Shown here piece by piece: positions 11,607-23,560 of a stretch of DNA of 64,000 nucleotides. Each line of letters starts with the position of its first letter. The first letter of the stretch is position 1. The stretch covers positions 32,246,501 through 32,310,500 of the forward strand of contig NC_079879.1 in the NCBI RefSeq assembly GCF_029227915.1, read 5' to 3'. Below the pieces are notes generated by a model that did no database searches, was not told the DNA's origin, and saw nothing but the letters and a program-made list of their open reading frames with translations. The position numbers and the translations under genes are program-made. This DNA is from Hydractinia symbiolongicarpus (taxonomy: Eukaryota; Cnidaria; Hydrozoa; Anthoathecata; Hydractiniidae).

Positions 11607-13849
11607 TAACGGTATCTGTCCGTTTGAGTTACAACGGTTTGCGTCACATATTCGTACCAACATGTGTTTAGCGATATGTTTCTGATATTACTAGGTTCCA
11701 TCGCTTTTAACAGTGAAACGATTGACTGTGTGCCTTAATTGAACTGATTTTAGACTTCATACTTATAAATGTGATAAATGAGACAATTGGATCTCAAGAA
11801 ATAACATTCTTCTTAATTTGACATGATTGCTCGACTTCGGCTATTACACTGGGCTCTGTGGTGGTGCTTTATTTAAAAGTGTAGATAAATAAGTCAGTTT
11901 TAACTGTGGGACCAATCCTAGCCGTTAGCGTGCGCTGAAGAAATAGAGAAAGTTTCAAAAACTACATTTCATTGACTTTCTAACGGTATCAGTCCGTTTG
12001 AGTTACAACGGTTGCGTCAAATATTCGTACCAACATGTATTTAGCGATACGTTTCTGATGTTACTAGGTTGCATCGCTTTTAACGGTGGAACGATTGACT
12101 ATTGGACTTAATTGAACTGATTTTAGACTTTGAACTTATAAATGTGATAAATGAAACAATTGGATCCCCTGAAGTAACATTTTTCTTAATTTGACATGAT
12201 TGCTCGACTTCAGCTTTCACACTGGGCGCTGTGGTAGCGCTTTACTTAAAAATGTAGATAAATAAGTCATTTCTTACTGTGGGACCAATCCTAACCGTTA
12301 GCGCGCGCTGAAGAAATAGAGAAAGTTTCGAAAACTAGATTTCATTGACTTTCCAACGGTATCAGCCCGTTTGAGTTACAACGGTTGCGTCACATATTCG
12401 TACCAACATGTATTTAGCGATATGTTTCTGATGTTACTAGGTTGCATCGCTTTTAACGGTGGAACGATTGACTATGGGACTTAATTGAACTGAATTTAGA
12501 CTTTAAACTTATAAATGTGATAAATGAAACAATTGGATCTCCAGAAGTAACCTTCTTCATAATTTGACATGATTGCTCGACTTCAGCTTTCACACTGGGC
12601 GCTGTGGTAGCGCTTTACTTAAAAATGTAGATAAATAAGTCATTTTTTACTGTGGGACCAATCCTAACCGTTAGCGCGCGCTGAATAAATAGAGAAAGTT
12701 TCGAAAACTACATTTCATTGACTTTCTAACGGTATCAGTCCATTTGAGTTACAACGGGTTGCGTCACATCTTCGTAACAACATGTGTTTAGCGATATGTT
12801 TCTGATATTACTAGGTTCCATTGCTTTTAACAGTGAAACGATTGCCTGTGTGACTTAATTCAACTGATTTTAGACTTCAAACTTATAAATGTGATAAATG
12901 AGACAATTGGACTCCAAGAAATAACATTCTTTTTAATTTGACATGATTGCTCGTCTTCAGCTATTACACTGGGCTCTGTGGTGGTGCTATATTTAAAAGT
13001 GTAGATAAATAAGTCATTTTTTACTGTGGGACCAATCCTAACCGTTAGCGCGCGCTGAAGAAATAGAGAAAGTTTCGAAAACTACATTTCATTGACTTTC
13101 TAACGGTATCAGCCCGTTTGAGTTACAACGGTTGCGTCACATATTCGTACCAACATGTATTTAGCTATATGTTTCTGATGTTACTAGGTTGCATCGCTTT
13201 TAACGGTGGAACGATTGACTATGGGACTTAATTGAACTGATTTTAGACTTTAAACTTATAAATGTGATAAATGAAACAATTGGACTACAAGAAATAACAT
13301 TCTTTTTGATTTGACACGATTGCTCGACTTCACCTATTACACTGGGCTTTGTGGTGGTGCTATGTTTAAAAGTGTAGATAAATAAGTCAGTTTTAACTGT
13401 GGGACCAATCCTAGCCGTTAGCGCGCGCTGAAGAAATAGAGAAAGTTTCAAAAACTACATTTCATTGACTTTCTAACGGTATCAGTCCGTTTGAGTTACA
13501 ACGGTTGCGTCACGTATTCGTACCAACATACATTTAGCGATATGTTTCTGATATTACTAGGTTGCATCGCTTTTAACGGTGGAACGATTGACTATTGGAC
13601 TTAATTGAACTGATTTTAGACTTTGAACTTATAAATGTGATAAATGAAACAATCGGATCCCCAGAAGTAACATTCTTCTTAATTTGACATGATTTCTCGA
13701 CTTCAGCTTTCACACTGGGCGCTGTGGTAGCGCTTTACTCAAAAATGTAGATAAATAAGTCATTTTTTACTGTGGTACCAATCCTAACCGTTAGCGCGCG
13801 CTGAAGAAATATAGAATGTTTCAAAAACTACATTTCATTGACTTTCTAA
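11607..13849 (+). repeat. 2243-bp block copied from 6757-8999 (offset 4850)
   Basis: Monomers start at 11949, 12322, 12695, 13069, 13442 and 13815. The order and private variants match 6757-8999: GTGTGCCTTAATTG, AGCGTGCGCTG, GATCCCCTGAAG, GAAAACTAGATTTC, CTTTCCAACGG and TTCGTAACAACATG. Homology stops at 13849, where CTAACGG replaces CTAAAGG of the older tract. A few substitutions such as GCGCTGAATAAATAG (12680s) and CTTCACCTATTAC separate the copies. Confidence 0.88.
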
Positions 13850-15691
13850 CGGTATCAGTCCGCTTGAGTTACAACGGGTTGCGTCACATCTTCGTACCAA
13901 CATGTGTTTAGCGATATGTTTCTGATATTATTAGGTTCCATTGCTTTTAACAGTGAAACGACTGACTGTGGGATTTAATTTAACTGATTTTAACTTTGAC
14001 CTTATATATGTGATAAATTATCCTATTGGACTCCCAGAAATAACATTCTTCTTAATTTGACATGATTGCTGGAACTCAGCGAAAACACTGGCCGCTGTGA
14101 TAGTGCTTTATTTATAACTGTAGATAAATAAGTTATTTTTTACTGTGGGACCAATCCTAGCCGTTAGCCCGCGCTGAAGAAATAGAGACAGTTTCAAAAA
14201 CTACATTTCAATGAATTTCTAACGGTATCTGTCCGTTTGAGTTACAACGGTTTGCGTCACATATTCGTACCAACATGTGTTTAGCGATATGTTTCTGATA
14301 TTACTAGGTTCCATTGCTTTTAACAGTGAAACGATTGCCTGTGTGACTTAATTCAACTGATTTTAGACTTCAAACTTATAAATGTGATAAATGAGACAAT
14401 TGGACTCCAAGAAATAACATTCTTTTTAATTTGACATGATTGCTCGTCTTCAGCTATTACACTGGGCTCTGTGGTGGTGCTATATTTAAAAGTGTAGATA
14501 AATAAGTCATTTTTTACTGTGGGACCAATCCTAACCGTTAGCGCGCGCTGAAGAAATAGAGAAAGTTTCGAAAACTACATTTCATTGACTTTCTAACGGT
14601 ATCAGCCCGTTTGAGTTACAACGGTTGCGTCACATATTCGTACCAACATGTATTTAGCTATATGTTTCTGATGTTACTAGGTTGCTTCGCTTTTAACGGT
14701 GGAACGATTGACTATGGGACTTAATTGAACTGATTTTAGACTTTAAACTTATAAATGTGATAAATGAAACAATTGGACTACAAGAAATAACATTCTTTTT
14801 GATTTGACACGATTGCTCGACTTCACCTATTACACTGGGCTTTGTGGTGGTGCTATGTTTAAAAGTGTAGATAAATAAGTCAGTTTTAACTGTGGGACCA
14901 ATCCTAGCCGTTAGCGCGCGCTGAAGAAATAGAGAAAGTTTCAAAAACTACATTTCATTGACTTTCTAACGGTATCAGTCCGTTTGAGTTACAACGGTTG
15001 CGTCACGTATTCGTACCAACATACATTTAGCGATATGTTTCTGATATTACTAGGTTGCATCGCTTTTAACGGTGGAACGATTGACTATTGGACTTAATTG
15101 AACTGATTTTAGACTTTGAACTTATAAATGTGATAAATGAAACAATCGGATCCCCAGAAGTAACATTCTTCTTAATTTGACATGATTTCTCGACTTCAGC
15201 TTTCACACTGGGCGCTGTGGTAGCGTTTTACTCAAAAATGTAGATAAATAAGTCATTTTTTACTGTGGTACCAATCCTAACCGTTAGCGCGCGCTGAAGA
15301 AATATAGAATGTTTCAAAAACTACATTTCATTGACTTTCTAACGGTATCAGTCCGCTTGAGTTACAACGGGTTGCGTCACATCTTCGTACCAACATGTGT
15401 TTAGCGATATGTTTCTGATATTATTAGGTTCCATTGCTTTTAACAGTGAAACGATTGACTGTGTGACTTAATTGAACTGATTTTAGACTTCAAACTTATA
15501 AATGTGATAAATGAGACAATTGGTCTCCAAGAAATAACATTCTTTTTAGTTTGACATGATTGGTCGACTTCAGCTATTACACTGGGCTCTGTGGTGGTGC
15601 TATATTTAAAAGTGTAGATAAATAAGTCAGTTTTAACTGTGGGACCAATCCTAGCCGTTAGCGCGCGCTGAAGAAATAGAGAAAGTTTCGA
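13850..15691 (+). repeat. Mosaic satellite tract built from two upstream sources
   Basis: Monomers start at 14188, 14562, 14935, 15308 and 15682. Bases about 13960-14310 match the E-type tract at about 11340-11700. From about 14310 the sequence switches to match about 12817 onward (offset 1493), keeping a private GATATTATTAGG seen at 13928 and again at 15420. After about 15450 it becomes a plain type A monomer. Two or more exchange or conversion events are needed to make this order. Confidence 0.82.
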
Positions 15692-17222
15692 AAACTACAT
15701 TTCATTGACTTTCTAACGGTATCAGTCCGCTTGAGTTACAACGGGTTGGGTCACATCTTCGTACCAACATGTGTTTAGCGATATGTTTCTGATATTACTA
15801 GGTTCCATTGCTTTTAACAGTGAAACGATTGACTGTGTGACTTAATTGAACTGATTTTAGACTTCAAACTTATAAATGTGATAAATGAGACAATTGGACT
15901 CCAAGAATTAACATTCTTTTTAATTTGACATGATTGCTCGACTTCAGCTATTACACTGGGCTCTGTGGTGGTGCTATATTTAAAAGTGTAGATAAATAAG
16001 TCAGTTTTAACTGTGGGACCAATCCTAGCCGTTAGCGCGCGCTGAAGAAATAGAGAAAGTTTCAAACACTACATTTCATTGACTTTCTAACGGTATCTGT
16101 CCGTTTGAGTTACAACGGTTTGCGTCACATATTCGTACCAACATGTGTTTAGCGATATGTTTCTGATATTACTAGGTTCCATCGCTTTTAACAGTGAAAC
16201 GATTGACTGTGTGCCTTAATTGAACTGATTTTAGTCTTCATACTTATAAATGTGATAAATGAGACAATTGGATCCCAAGAAATAACATTCTTCTTAATTT
16301 GACATGATTGCTCGACTTCGGCTATTACACTGGGCTCTGTGGTGGTGCTTTATTTAAAAGTGTAGATAAATAAGTCAGTTTTAACTGTGGGACCAATCCT
16401 AGCCGTTAGCGTGCGCTGAAGAAATAGAGAAAGTTTCAAAAACTACATTTCATTGACTTTCTAACGGTATCAGTCCGTTTGAGTTACAACGGTTGCGTCA
16501 AATATTCGTACCAACATGTATTTAGCGATACGTTTCTGATGTTACTAGGTTGCATCGCTTTTAACGGTGGAACGATTGACTATTGGACTTAATTGAACTG
16601 ATTTTAGACTTTGAACTTATAAATGTGATAAATGAAACAATTGGATCCCCTGAAGTAACATTTTTCTTAATTTGACATGATTCCTCGACTTCAGCTTTCA
16701 CACTGGGCGCTGTGGTAGCGCTTTACTTAAAAATGTAGATAAATAAGTCATTTCTTACTGTGGGACCAATCCTAACCGTTAGCGCGCGCTGAAGAAATAG
16801 AGAAAGTTTCGAAAACTAGATTTCATTGACTTTCCAACGGTATCAGCCCGTTTGAGTTACAACGGTTGCGTCACATATTCGTACCAACATGTATTTAGCG
16901 ATATGTTTCTGATGTTACTAGGTTGCATCGCTTTTAACGGTGGAACGATTGACTATGGGACTTAATTGAACTGATTTTAGACTTTAAACTTATAAATGTG
17001 ATAAATGAAACAATTGGATCTCCAGAAGTAACCTTCTTCTTAATTTGACATGATTGCTCGGCTTCAGCTTTCACACTGGGCGCTGTGGTAGCGCTTTACT
17101 TAAAAATGTAGATAAATAAGTCATTTTTTACTGTGGGACCAATCCTAACCGTTAGCGCGCGCTGAAGAAATAGAGAAAGTTTCGAAAACTACATTTCATT
17201 GACTTTCTAACGGTATCAGTCC
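15692..17222 (+). repeat. 1531-bp block copied from 6361-7891 (offset 9331)
   Basis: Monomers start at 16056, 16430, 16803 and 17176. It shares with the upstream tract the private GGGTTGGGTCAC, AAGAATTAACATTC, AGCGTGCGCTG and GAAAACTAGATTTC variants. A few single-base differences are visible, such as CATGATTCCTCG near 16678 and GCTCGGCTTCAG near 17057. Together with 11607-12700 this makes three relatives of the same ancestral block. Confidence 0.87.
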
Positions 17223-17352
17223 GTTTGAGTTACAACGGTTGCGTCACATATTCGTACCAACATGTATTTAGCGATATGTTTCTGATATTACTAGGTTCCA
17301 TTGCTTTTAACAATGAAACGATTGACTGTTAGCGCGCGCTGAAGAAATAGAG
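17176..17352 (+). repeat. Truncated 177-bp satellite monomer
   Basis: The monomer runs normally to CGATTGACTGT and then passes directly to TAGCGCGCGCTG, so about 196 bp of the second half is missing. Two bases (GT) are shared at the two break sites, consistent with end joining at microhomology. The same junction occurs at 19533-19709 and 22637-22813, so it arose once and was copied. Confidence 0.92.
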
Positions 17353-19281
17353 AAAGTTTCGAAAACTACATTTCATTGACTTTCTAACGGTATCAGTCCG
17401 TCTGAGTTACAACGGGTTGCGTCACATCTTCGTAACAACATGTGTTTAGCGATATGTTTCTGATATTACTAGGTTCCATTGCTTTTAACAGTGAAACGAT
17501 TGCCTGTGTGACTTAATTCAACTGATTTTAGACTTCAAACTTATAAATGTGATAAATGAGACAATTGGACTCCAAGAAATAACATTCTTTTTAATTTGAC
17601 ATGATTGCTCGTCTTCAGCTATTACACTGGGCTCTGTGGTGGTGCTATATTTAAAAGTGTAGATAAATAAGTCATTTTTTACTGTGGGACCAATCCTAAC
17701 CGTTAGCGCACGCTAAAGAAATAGAGAAAGTTTCGAAAACTACATTTCATTGACTTTCTAACGGTATCAGCCCGTTTGAGTTACAACGGTTGCGTCACAT
17801 AATCGTACCAACATGTATTTAGCTATATGTTTCTGATGTTACTAGGTTGCATCGCTTTTAACGGTGGAACGATTGACTATGGGACTTAATTGAACTGATT
17901 TTAGACTTTAAACTTATAAATGTGATAAATGAAACAATTGGACTACAAGAAATAAGATTCTTTTTGATTTGACACGATTGCCCGACTTCAGCTATTACAC
18001 TGGGCTTTGTGGTGGTGCTATGTTTAAAAGTGTAGATAAATAAGTCAGTTTTAACTGTGGGACCAATCCTAGCCGTTAGCGCGCGCTGAAGAAATAGAGA
18101 AAGTTTCAAAAACTACATTTCATTGACTTTCTAACGGTATCAGTCCGTTTGAGTTACAACGGTTGCGTCACGTATTCGTACCAACATAGATTTAGCGATA
18201 TGTTTCTGATATTACTAGGTTGCATTGCTTTTAACGGTGAAACGATTGACTGTGGGACTTAATTGAACTGATTTTGGACTTTGACCTTATTAATGTGATA
18301 AATGAGTCAATTCGACTCCAAGAAATAAAATCCTTTTTAATTTGACATGCTTGCTGTATCTCAGCGTTTACACTAGTCGGTGTGATAGCGCTATATTTAA
18401 AAGTGTAGATGAATAAGTCATTTTTTACTGTGGGACAAATCCTAGCCGTTAGCGCGCGCTGACGAAGTAGAATCAGTTTCGAAAACTACATTTCATTGAC
18501 TTTCTAACGGTAACAGTCCGTTTGAGTTACAACGGTGTGCGTCACATATTCGTACCAACAGGTGTTTAGCGATATGTTTCTGATATTACTAGGTTCCATC
18601 GCTTTTAACAGTGAAACGATTGACTGTGTGACTTAATTGAACTGATTTTAGACTTCAAACTTATAAATGTGATAAATGAGACAATTGGATCCCAAGAAAT
18701 AACATTCTTCTTAATTTGACATGATTGCTCGACTTCGGCTATTACACTGGGCACTGTGGTGGTGCTTTATTTAAAAGTGTAGATAAATAAGTCATTATTT
18801 ACTGTGGGACCAATCCTCACCGTTAGCGCGCGCTGAAGAAATAGAGAAAGTTTCGAAAACTACATTTCATTGACTTTCTAAGGGTATCAGCCTGTTTGAG
18901 TTACAACGGTTGCGTCACATATTCGTACCAGCATGTATTTAGCGATATGTTTCTGATGTTACTAGGTTGCATCGCTTTTAACGGTGGAACGATTGACTAT
19001 GGGACTTAATTGAACTGATTTTAGACTTTTATTATTTTTTTTTATTATTACTATTATTTACCCAGGATAACCTCTTCAGTTCGTATTGGTACTGCTATCA
19101 ACGAGGGTCCTGCAAAGGTGGTCCTAGCGCATTTAAAGCTCCCATTTGAGCTACGAAAGTCGTGGAAGCACGGCAATCGCTTAACTAGACAACCGCCTAA
19201 GATATCAATCCTATTCTCATGCTGAGCGCTAAGCAGAAAGGATAGATTCACACTTTTATAGTCTCTGGCATGACTCGGCCG

Positions 19282-19292
19282 GGGTTTGAACC
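19282..19292 (-). promoter_or_regulatory. Pol III B box in SINE, copy 1
   Basis: Minus strand GGTTCAAACCC, close to the tRNA B-box consensus GGTTCGANTCC, with A for the usual G in the TTCGA core. It sits at normal tRNA-like distance (about 32 bases) downstream of the A-box region. The loss of the CpG is what deamination would give, so activity is uncertain. Confidence 0.8.
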
Positions 19293-19323
19293 CAAGACCT
19301 CCCGCACTGAAAGCGAACGCTCT

Positions 19324-19335
19324 ACCACAAGGCTA
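19324..19335 (-). promoter_or_regulatory. Pol III A-box-like segment in SINE, copy 1
   Basis: Minus strand TAGCCTTGTGGT followed by AGAGCG, matching the tRNA A-box pattern TRGCNNAGYNGG with small departures. With the B box it shows that the head of the element derives from a tRNA. Confidence 0.75.
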
Positions 19336-19532
19336 TCAGTTTAAGCTTATAAATGTGATAAATGAAACAATTGGATCCCCAGAAGTAACCTTCTTCTTAA
19401 TTTGACATGATTGCTCGACTTCAGCTTTCACACTGGCCGCTGTGGTAGGGCTTTACTTAAAAATGTAGATAAATAAGTCATTTTTTACTGTGGGACCAAT
19501 CCTAACCGTTAGCCCGCGCTGAAGAAATAGAG

Positions 19533-19709
19533 AAAGTTTCGAAAACTACATTTCATTGACTTTCTAACGGTATCAGTCCGTTTGAGTTACAACGGTTGCG
19601 TCACATATTCGTACCAACATGTATTTAGCGATATGTTTCTAATACTACTAGGTTCCATTGCTTTTAACAGTGAAACGATTGACTGTTAGCGCGCGCTGAA
19701 GAAATAGAG
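19533..19709 (+). repeat. Truncated 177-bp satellite monomer, inside 3104-bp unit
   Basis: Same junction CGATTGACTGT-TAGCGCG as at 17176-17352, with small differences (TTTCTAATACTACTAGG). It follows the SINE-bearing monomer directly and is carried with it in both copies of the 3104 bp unit. Confidence 0.92.
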
Positions 19710-22385
19710 AAAGTTTCGAAAACTACATTTCATTGACTTTCTAACGGTATCAGTCCGTTTGAGTTACAACGGGTTGCGTCACATCTTCGTACCAACATGT
19801 GTTTAGCGATATGTTTCTGATATTACTAGGTTCCATTGCTTTTAACAGTGAAACGATTGACTGTGTGACTTAATTGAACTGATTTTAGACTTCAAACTTA
19901 TAAATGTGATAAATGAGACAATTGGACTCCAAGAAATAACATTCCTTTTAATTTGACATGATTGCTCGACTTCAGCTATGACACTGGGCTCTGTGGTGGT
20001 GCTATATTTAAAAGTGTAGATAAATAAGTCAGTTTTAACTGTGGGACCAATTCTAGCTGTTAGCGCGCGCTGAAGAAATAGAGACAGTTTGGAAAACTAC
20101 ATTTCATTGACTTTCTAACGGTATCAGTCCGTTTGAGTTACAACGGTTGCGTCACGTTTTCGTACCAACTTATATTTGGCGATAGGTTTCTGATATTACT
20201 AGGTTGCATCGCTTTTAACAGTGAAACGACTGACTGTGTGACTTAATTGAACTGATTTTAGACTTCAAACTTATAAATGTGATAAATGAGAAAATTGGAC
20301 CCCAAGAAATAACATTCTTCTTAATTTGACATGATTGCTCGACTTCAACTATTACACTGGGCTCTGTGGTGGTGCTTTATTTAAAAGTGTAGATAAATAA
20401 GTCAGTTTTAACTGTGGGACCAATCCTAGCCGTTAGCGCGCGCTGAAGAAATAGAGAAAGTTTCAAAAACTACATTTCATTGACTTTCTAACGGTATCAG
20501 TCCGTCTGAGTTACAACGGGTTGCGTCACATCTTCGTAACAACATGTGTTTAGCGATATGTTTCTGATATTACTAGGTTCCATTGCTTTTAACAGTGAAA
20601 CGATTGCCTGTGTGACTTAATTCAACTGATTTTAGACTTCAAACTTATAAATGTGATAAATGAGACAATTGGACTCCAAGAAATAACATTCTTTTTAATT
20701 TGACATGATTGCTCGTCTTCAGCTATTACACTGGGCTCTGTGGTGGTGCTATATTTAAAAGTGTAGATAAATAAGTCATTTTTTACTGTGGGACCAATCC
20801 TAACCGTTAGCGCGCGCTAAAGAAATAGAGAAAGTTTCGAAAACTACATTTCATTGACTTTCTAACGGTATCAGCCCGTTTGAGTTACAACGGTTGCGTC
20901 ACATAATCGTACCAACATGTATTTAGCTATATGTTTCTGATGTTACTAGGTTGCATCGCTTTTAACGGTGGAACGATTGACTATGGGACTTAATTGAACT
21001 GATTTTAGACTTTAAACTTATAAATGTGATAAATGAAACAATTGGACTACAAGAAATAAGATTCTTTTTGATTTGACACGATTGCCCGACTTCAGCTATT
21101 ACACTGGGCTTTGTGGTGGTGCTATGTTTAAAAGTGTAGATAAATAAGTCAGTTTTAACTGTGGGACCAATCCTAGCCGTTAGCGCGCGCTGAAGAAATA
21201 GAGAAAGTTTCAAAAACTACATTTCATTGACTTTCTAACGGTATCAGTCCGTTTGAGTTACAACGGTTGCGTCACGTATTCGTACCAACATACATTTAGC
21301 GATATGTTTCTGATATTACTAGGTTGCATTGCTTTTAACGGTGAAACGATTGACTGTGGGACTTAATTGAACTGATTTTGGACTTTGACCTTATTAATGT
21401 GATAAATGAGTCAATTCGACTCCAAGAAATAAAATCCTTTTTAATTTGACATGCTTGCTGTATCTCAGCGTTTACACTAGTCGGTGTGATAGCGCTATAT
21501 TTAAAAGTGTAGATGAATAAGTCATTTTTTACTGTGGGACAAATCCTAGCCGTTAGCGCGCGCTGACGAAGTAGAATCAGTTTCGAAAACTACATTTCAT
21601 TGACTTTCTAACGGTAACAGTCCGTTTGAGTTACAACGGTGTGCGTCACATATTCGTACCAACAGGTGTTTAGCGATATGTTTCTGATATTACTAGGTTC
21701 CATCGCTTTTAACAGTGAAACGATTGACTGTGTGACTTAATTGAACTGATTTTAGACTTCAAACTTATAAATGTGATAAATGAGACAATTGGATCCCAAG
21801 AAATAACATTCTTCTTAATTTGACATGATTGCTCGACTTCGGCTATTACACTGGGCACTGTGGTGGTGCTTTATTTAAAAGTGTAGATAAATAAGTCATT
21901 TTTTACTGTGGGACCAATCCTCACCGTTAGCGCGCGCTGAAGAAATAGAGAAAGTTTCGAAAACTACATTTCATTGACTTTCTAAGGGTATCAGCCTGTT
22001 TGAGTTACAACGGTTGCGTCACATATTCGTACCAGCATGTATTTAGCGATATGTTTCTGATGTTACTAGGTTGCATCGCTTTTAACGGTGGAACGATTGA
22101 CTATGGGACTTAATTGAACTGATTTTAGACTTTTATTATTTTTTTTTATTATTACTATTATTTACCCAGGATAACCTCTTCAGTTCGTATTGGTACTGCT
22201 AACAACGAGGGTCCTGCAAAGGTGGTCCTAGCGCATTTAAAGCTCCCATTTGAGCTACGAAAGTCGTGGAAGCACGGCAATCGCTTAACTAGACAACCGC
22301 CTAAGATATCAATCCTATTCTCATGCTGAGCGCTAAGCAGAAAGGATAGATTCACACTTTTATAGTCTCTGGCATGACTCGGCCG

Positions 22386-22396
22386 GGGTTTGAACC
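22386..22396 (-). promoter_or_regulatory. Pol III B box in SINE, copy 2
   Basis: Minus strand GGTTCAAACCC, identical to copy 1; the A-box-like TAGCCTTGTGGT lies at 22428-22439. Confidence 0.8.
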
Positions 22397-22427
22397 CAAG
22401 ACCTCCCGCACTGAAAGCGAACGCTCT

Positions 22428-22439
22428 ACCACAAGGCTA
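22428..22439 (-). promoter_or_regulatory. Pol III A-box-like segment in SINE, copy 2
   Basis: Minus strand TAGCCTTGTGGT, identical to copy 1 at 19324-19335. Confidence 0.75.
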
Positions 22440-22636
22440 TCAGTTTAAGCTTATAAATGTGATAAATGAAACAATTGGATCCCCAGAAGTAACCTTCTTC
22501 TTAATTTGACATGATTGCTCGACTTCAGCTTTCACACTGGCCGCTGTGGTAGGGCTTTACTTAAAAATGTAGATAAATAAGTCATTTTTTACTGTGGGAC
22601 CAATCCTAACCGTTAGCCCGCGCTGAAGAAATAGAG

Positions 22637-22813
22637 AAAGTTTCGAAAACTACATTTCATTGACTTTCTAACGGTATCAGTCCGTTTGAGTTACAACGGT
22701 TGCGTCACATATTCGTACCAACATGTATTTAGCGATATGTTTCTAATACTACTAGGTTCCATTGCTTTTAACAGTGAAACGATTGACTGTTAGCGCGCGC
22801 TGAAGAAATAGAG
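22637..22813 (+). repeat. Truncated 177-bp satellite monomer, third occurrence
   Basis: Copy of 19533-19709 at a shift of 3104, with the same internal deletion junction CGATTGACTGT-TAGCGCG. Confidence 0.92.
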
Positions 22814-23560
22814 AAAGTTTCGAAAACTACATTTCATTGACTTTCTAACGGTATCAGTCCGTTTGAGTTACAACGGGTTGCGTCACATCTTCGTACCAAC
22901 ATGTGTTTAGCGATATGTTTCTGATATTACTAGGTTCCATTGCTTTTAACAGTGAAACGATTGACTGTGTGACTTAATTGAACTGATTTTAGACTTCAAA
23001 CTTATAAATGTGATAAATGAGACAATTGGACTCCAAGAAATAACATTCCTTTTAATTTGACATGATTGCTCGACTTCAGCTATGACACTGGGCTCTGTGG
23101 TGGTGCTATATTTAAAAGTGTAGATAAATAAGTCAGTTTTAACTGTGGGACCAATTCTAGCTGTTAGCGCGCGCTGAAGAAATAGAGACAGTTTGGAAAA
23201 CTACATTTCATTGACTTTCTAACGGTATCAGTCCGTTTGAGTTACAACGGTTGCGTCACGTTTTCGTACCAACTTATATTTGGCGATAGGTTTCTGATAT
23301 TACTAGGTTGCATCGCTTTTAACAGTGAAACGACTGACTGTGTGACTTAATTGAACTGATTTTAGACTTCAAACTTATAAATGTGATAAATGAGAAAATT
23401 GGACCCCAAGAAATAACATTCTTCTTAATTTGACATGATTGCTCGACTTCAACTATTACACTGGGCTCTGTGGTGGTGCTTTATTTAAAAGTGTAGATAA
23501 ATAAGTCAGTTTTAACTGTGGGACCAATCCTAGCCGTTAGCGCGCGCTGAAGAAATAGAG

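Larger units (their letters stand above)
19030..19342 (-). mobile_element. tRNA-derived SINE inserted in a satellite monomer, copy 1
   Basis: Inserted after GATTTTAGACTTT of the monomer at 18847; the monomer resumes as TTTAAGCTTATAAATG. Read on the minus strand, the element starts near 19339 with CTGATAGCCTTGTGGTAGAG (Pol III A-box region). The B-box sequence GGTTCAAACCC lies at 19282-19292. A body of about 210 bp follows, including GCTTAGCGCTCAGCATGAG and GAAGAGGTTATCCTGGG, and the element ends in an A-rich AATA-type tail at about 19030-19060. Only TTT is shared between both sides, so the target duplication is at most three bases. A minus-strand frame of 65 codons within the body (19054-19251) has no recognisable product. 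Confidence 0.9.
17353..20456 (+). repeat. 3104-bp higher-order unit with SINE, copy 1
   Basis: It contains eight monomer positions: 17353, 17727, 18100, 18473, 18847 (686 bp, SINE inside), 19533 (177 bp, truncated), 19710 and 20084. The next copy begins at 20457 at exactly the same spacing. Differences I noticed are few: ACATAGATTT against ACATACATTT near 18186, GTCATTATTT against GTCATTTTTT near 18793, one base within the SINE, and the CGAAAAC against CAAAAAC start. The real exchange points probably lie about 48 bases into each unit, where the CCGTCTGAG variant begins. Confidence 0.93.
22134..22446 (-). mobile_element. tRNA-derived SINE, copy 2 (amplified with the satellite)
   Basis: Same element, same insertion point and same flanks as 19030-19342, shifted by 3104 bases. 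The only base difference I found is A at 22202 in place of T at 19098. Identical flanks show this copy came from duplication of the host unit and not from a second insertion. Its 65-codon minus-strand frame (22158-22355) differs by one residue accordingly. Confidence 0.9.
20457..23560 (+). repeat. 3104-bp higher-order unit with SINE, copy 2
   Basis: Monomer starts are 20457, 20831, 21204, 21577, 21951 (686 bp, SINE), 22637 (177 bp), 22814 and 23188. Order, lengths and almost all bases match copy 1. At the 3' end similarity to the start of a third copy lasts only about 48 bases (23561-23608), after which ordinary type A sequence follows, so the tandem series ends here. Confidence 0.93.

Noticed and set aside
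19054-19251. Minus-strand 65-codon frame
   Set aside because: It is inside the non-coding body of the tRNA-derived SINE; the copy at 22158-22355 exists because the unit was duplicated.
19270-19339. Functional tRNA gene on the minus strand
   Set aside because: A and B boxes are present but the acceptor ends do not pair, the TTCGA core is changed to TTCAA and the sequence runs into a SINE body and A-rich tail.
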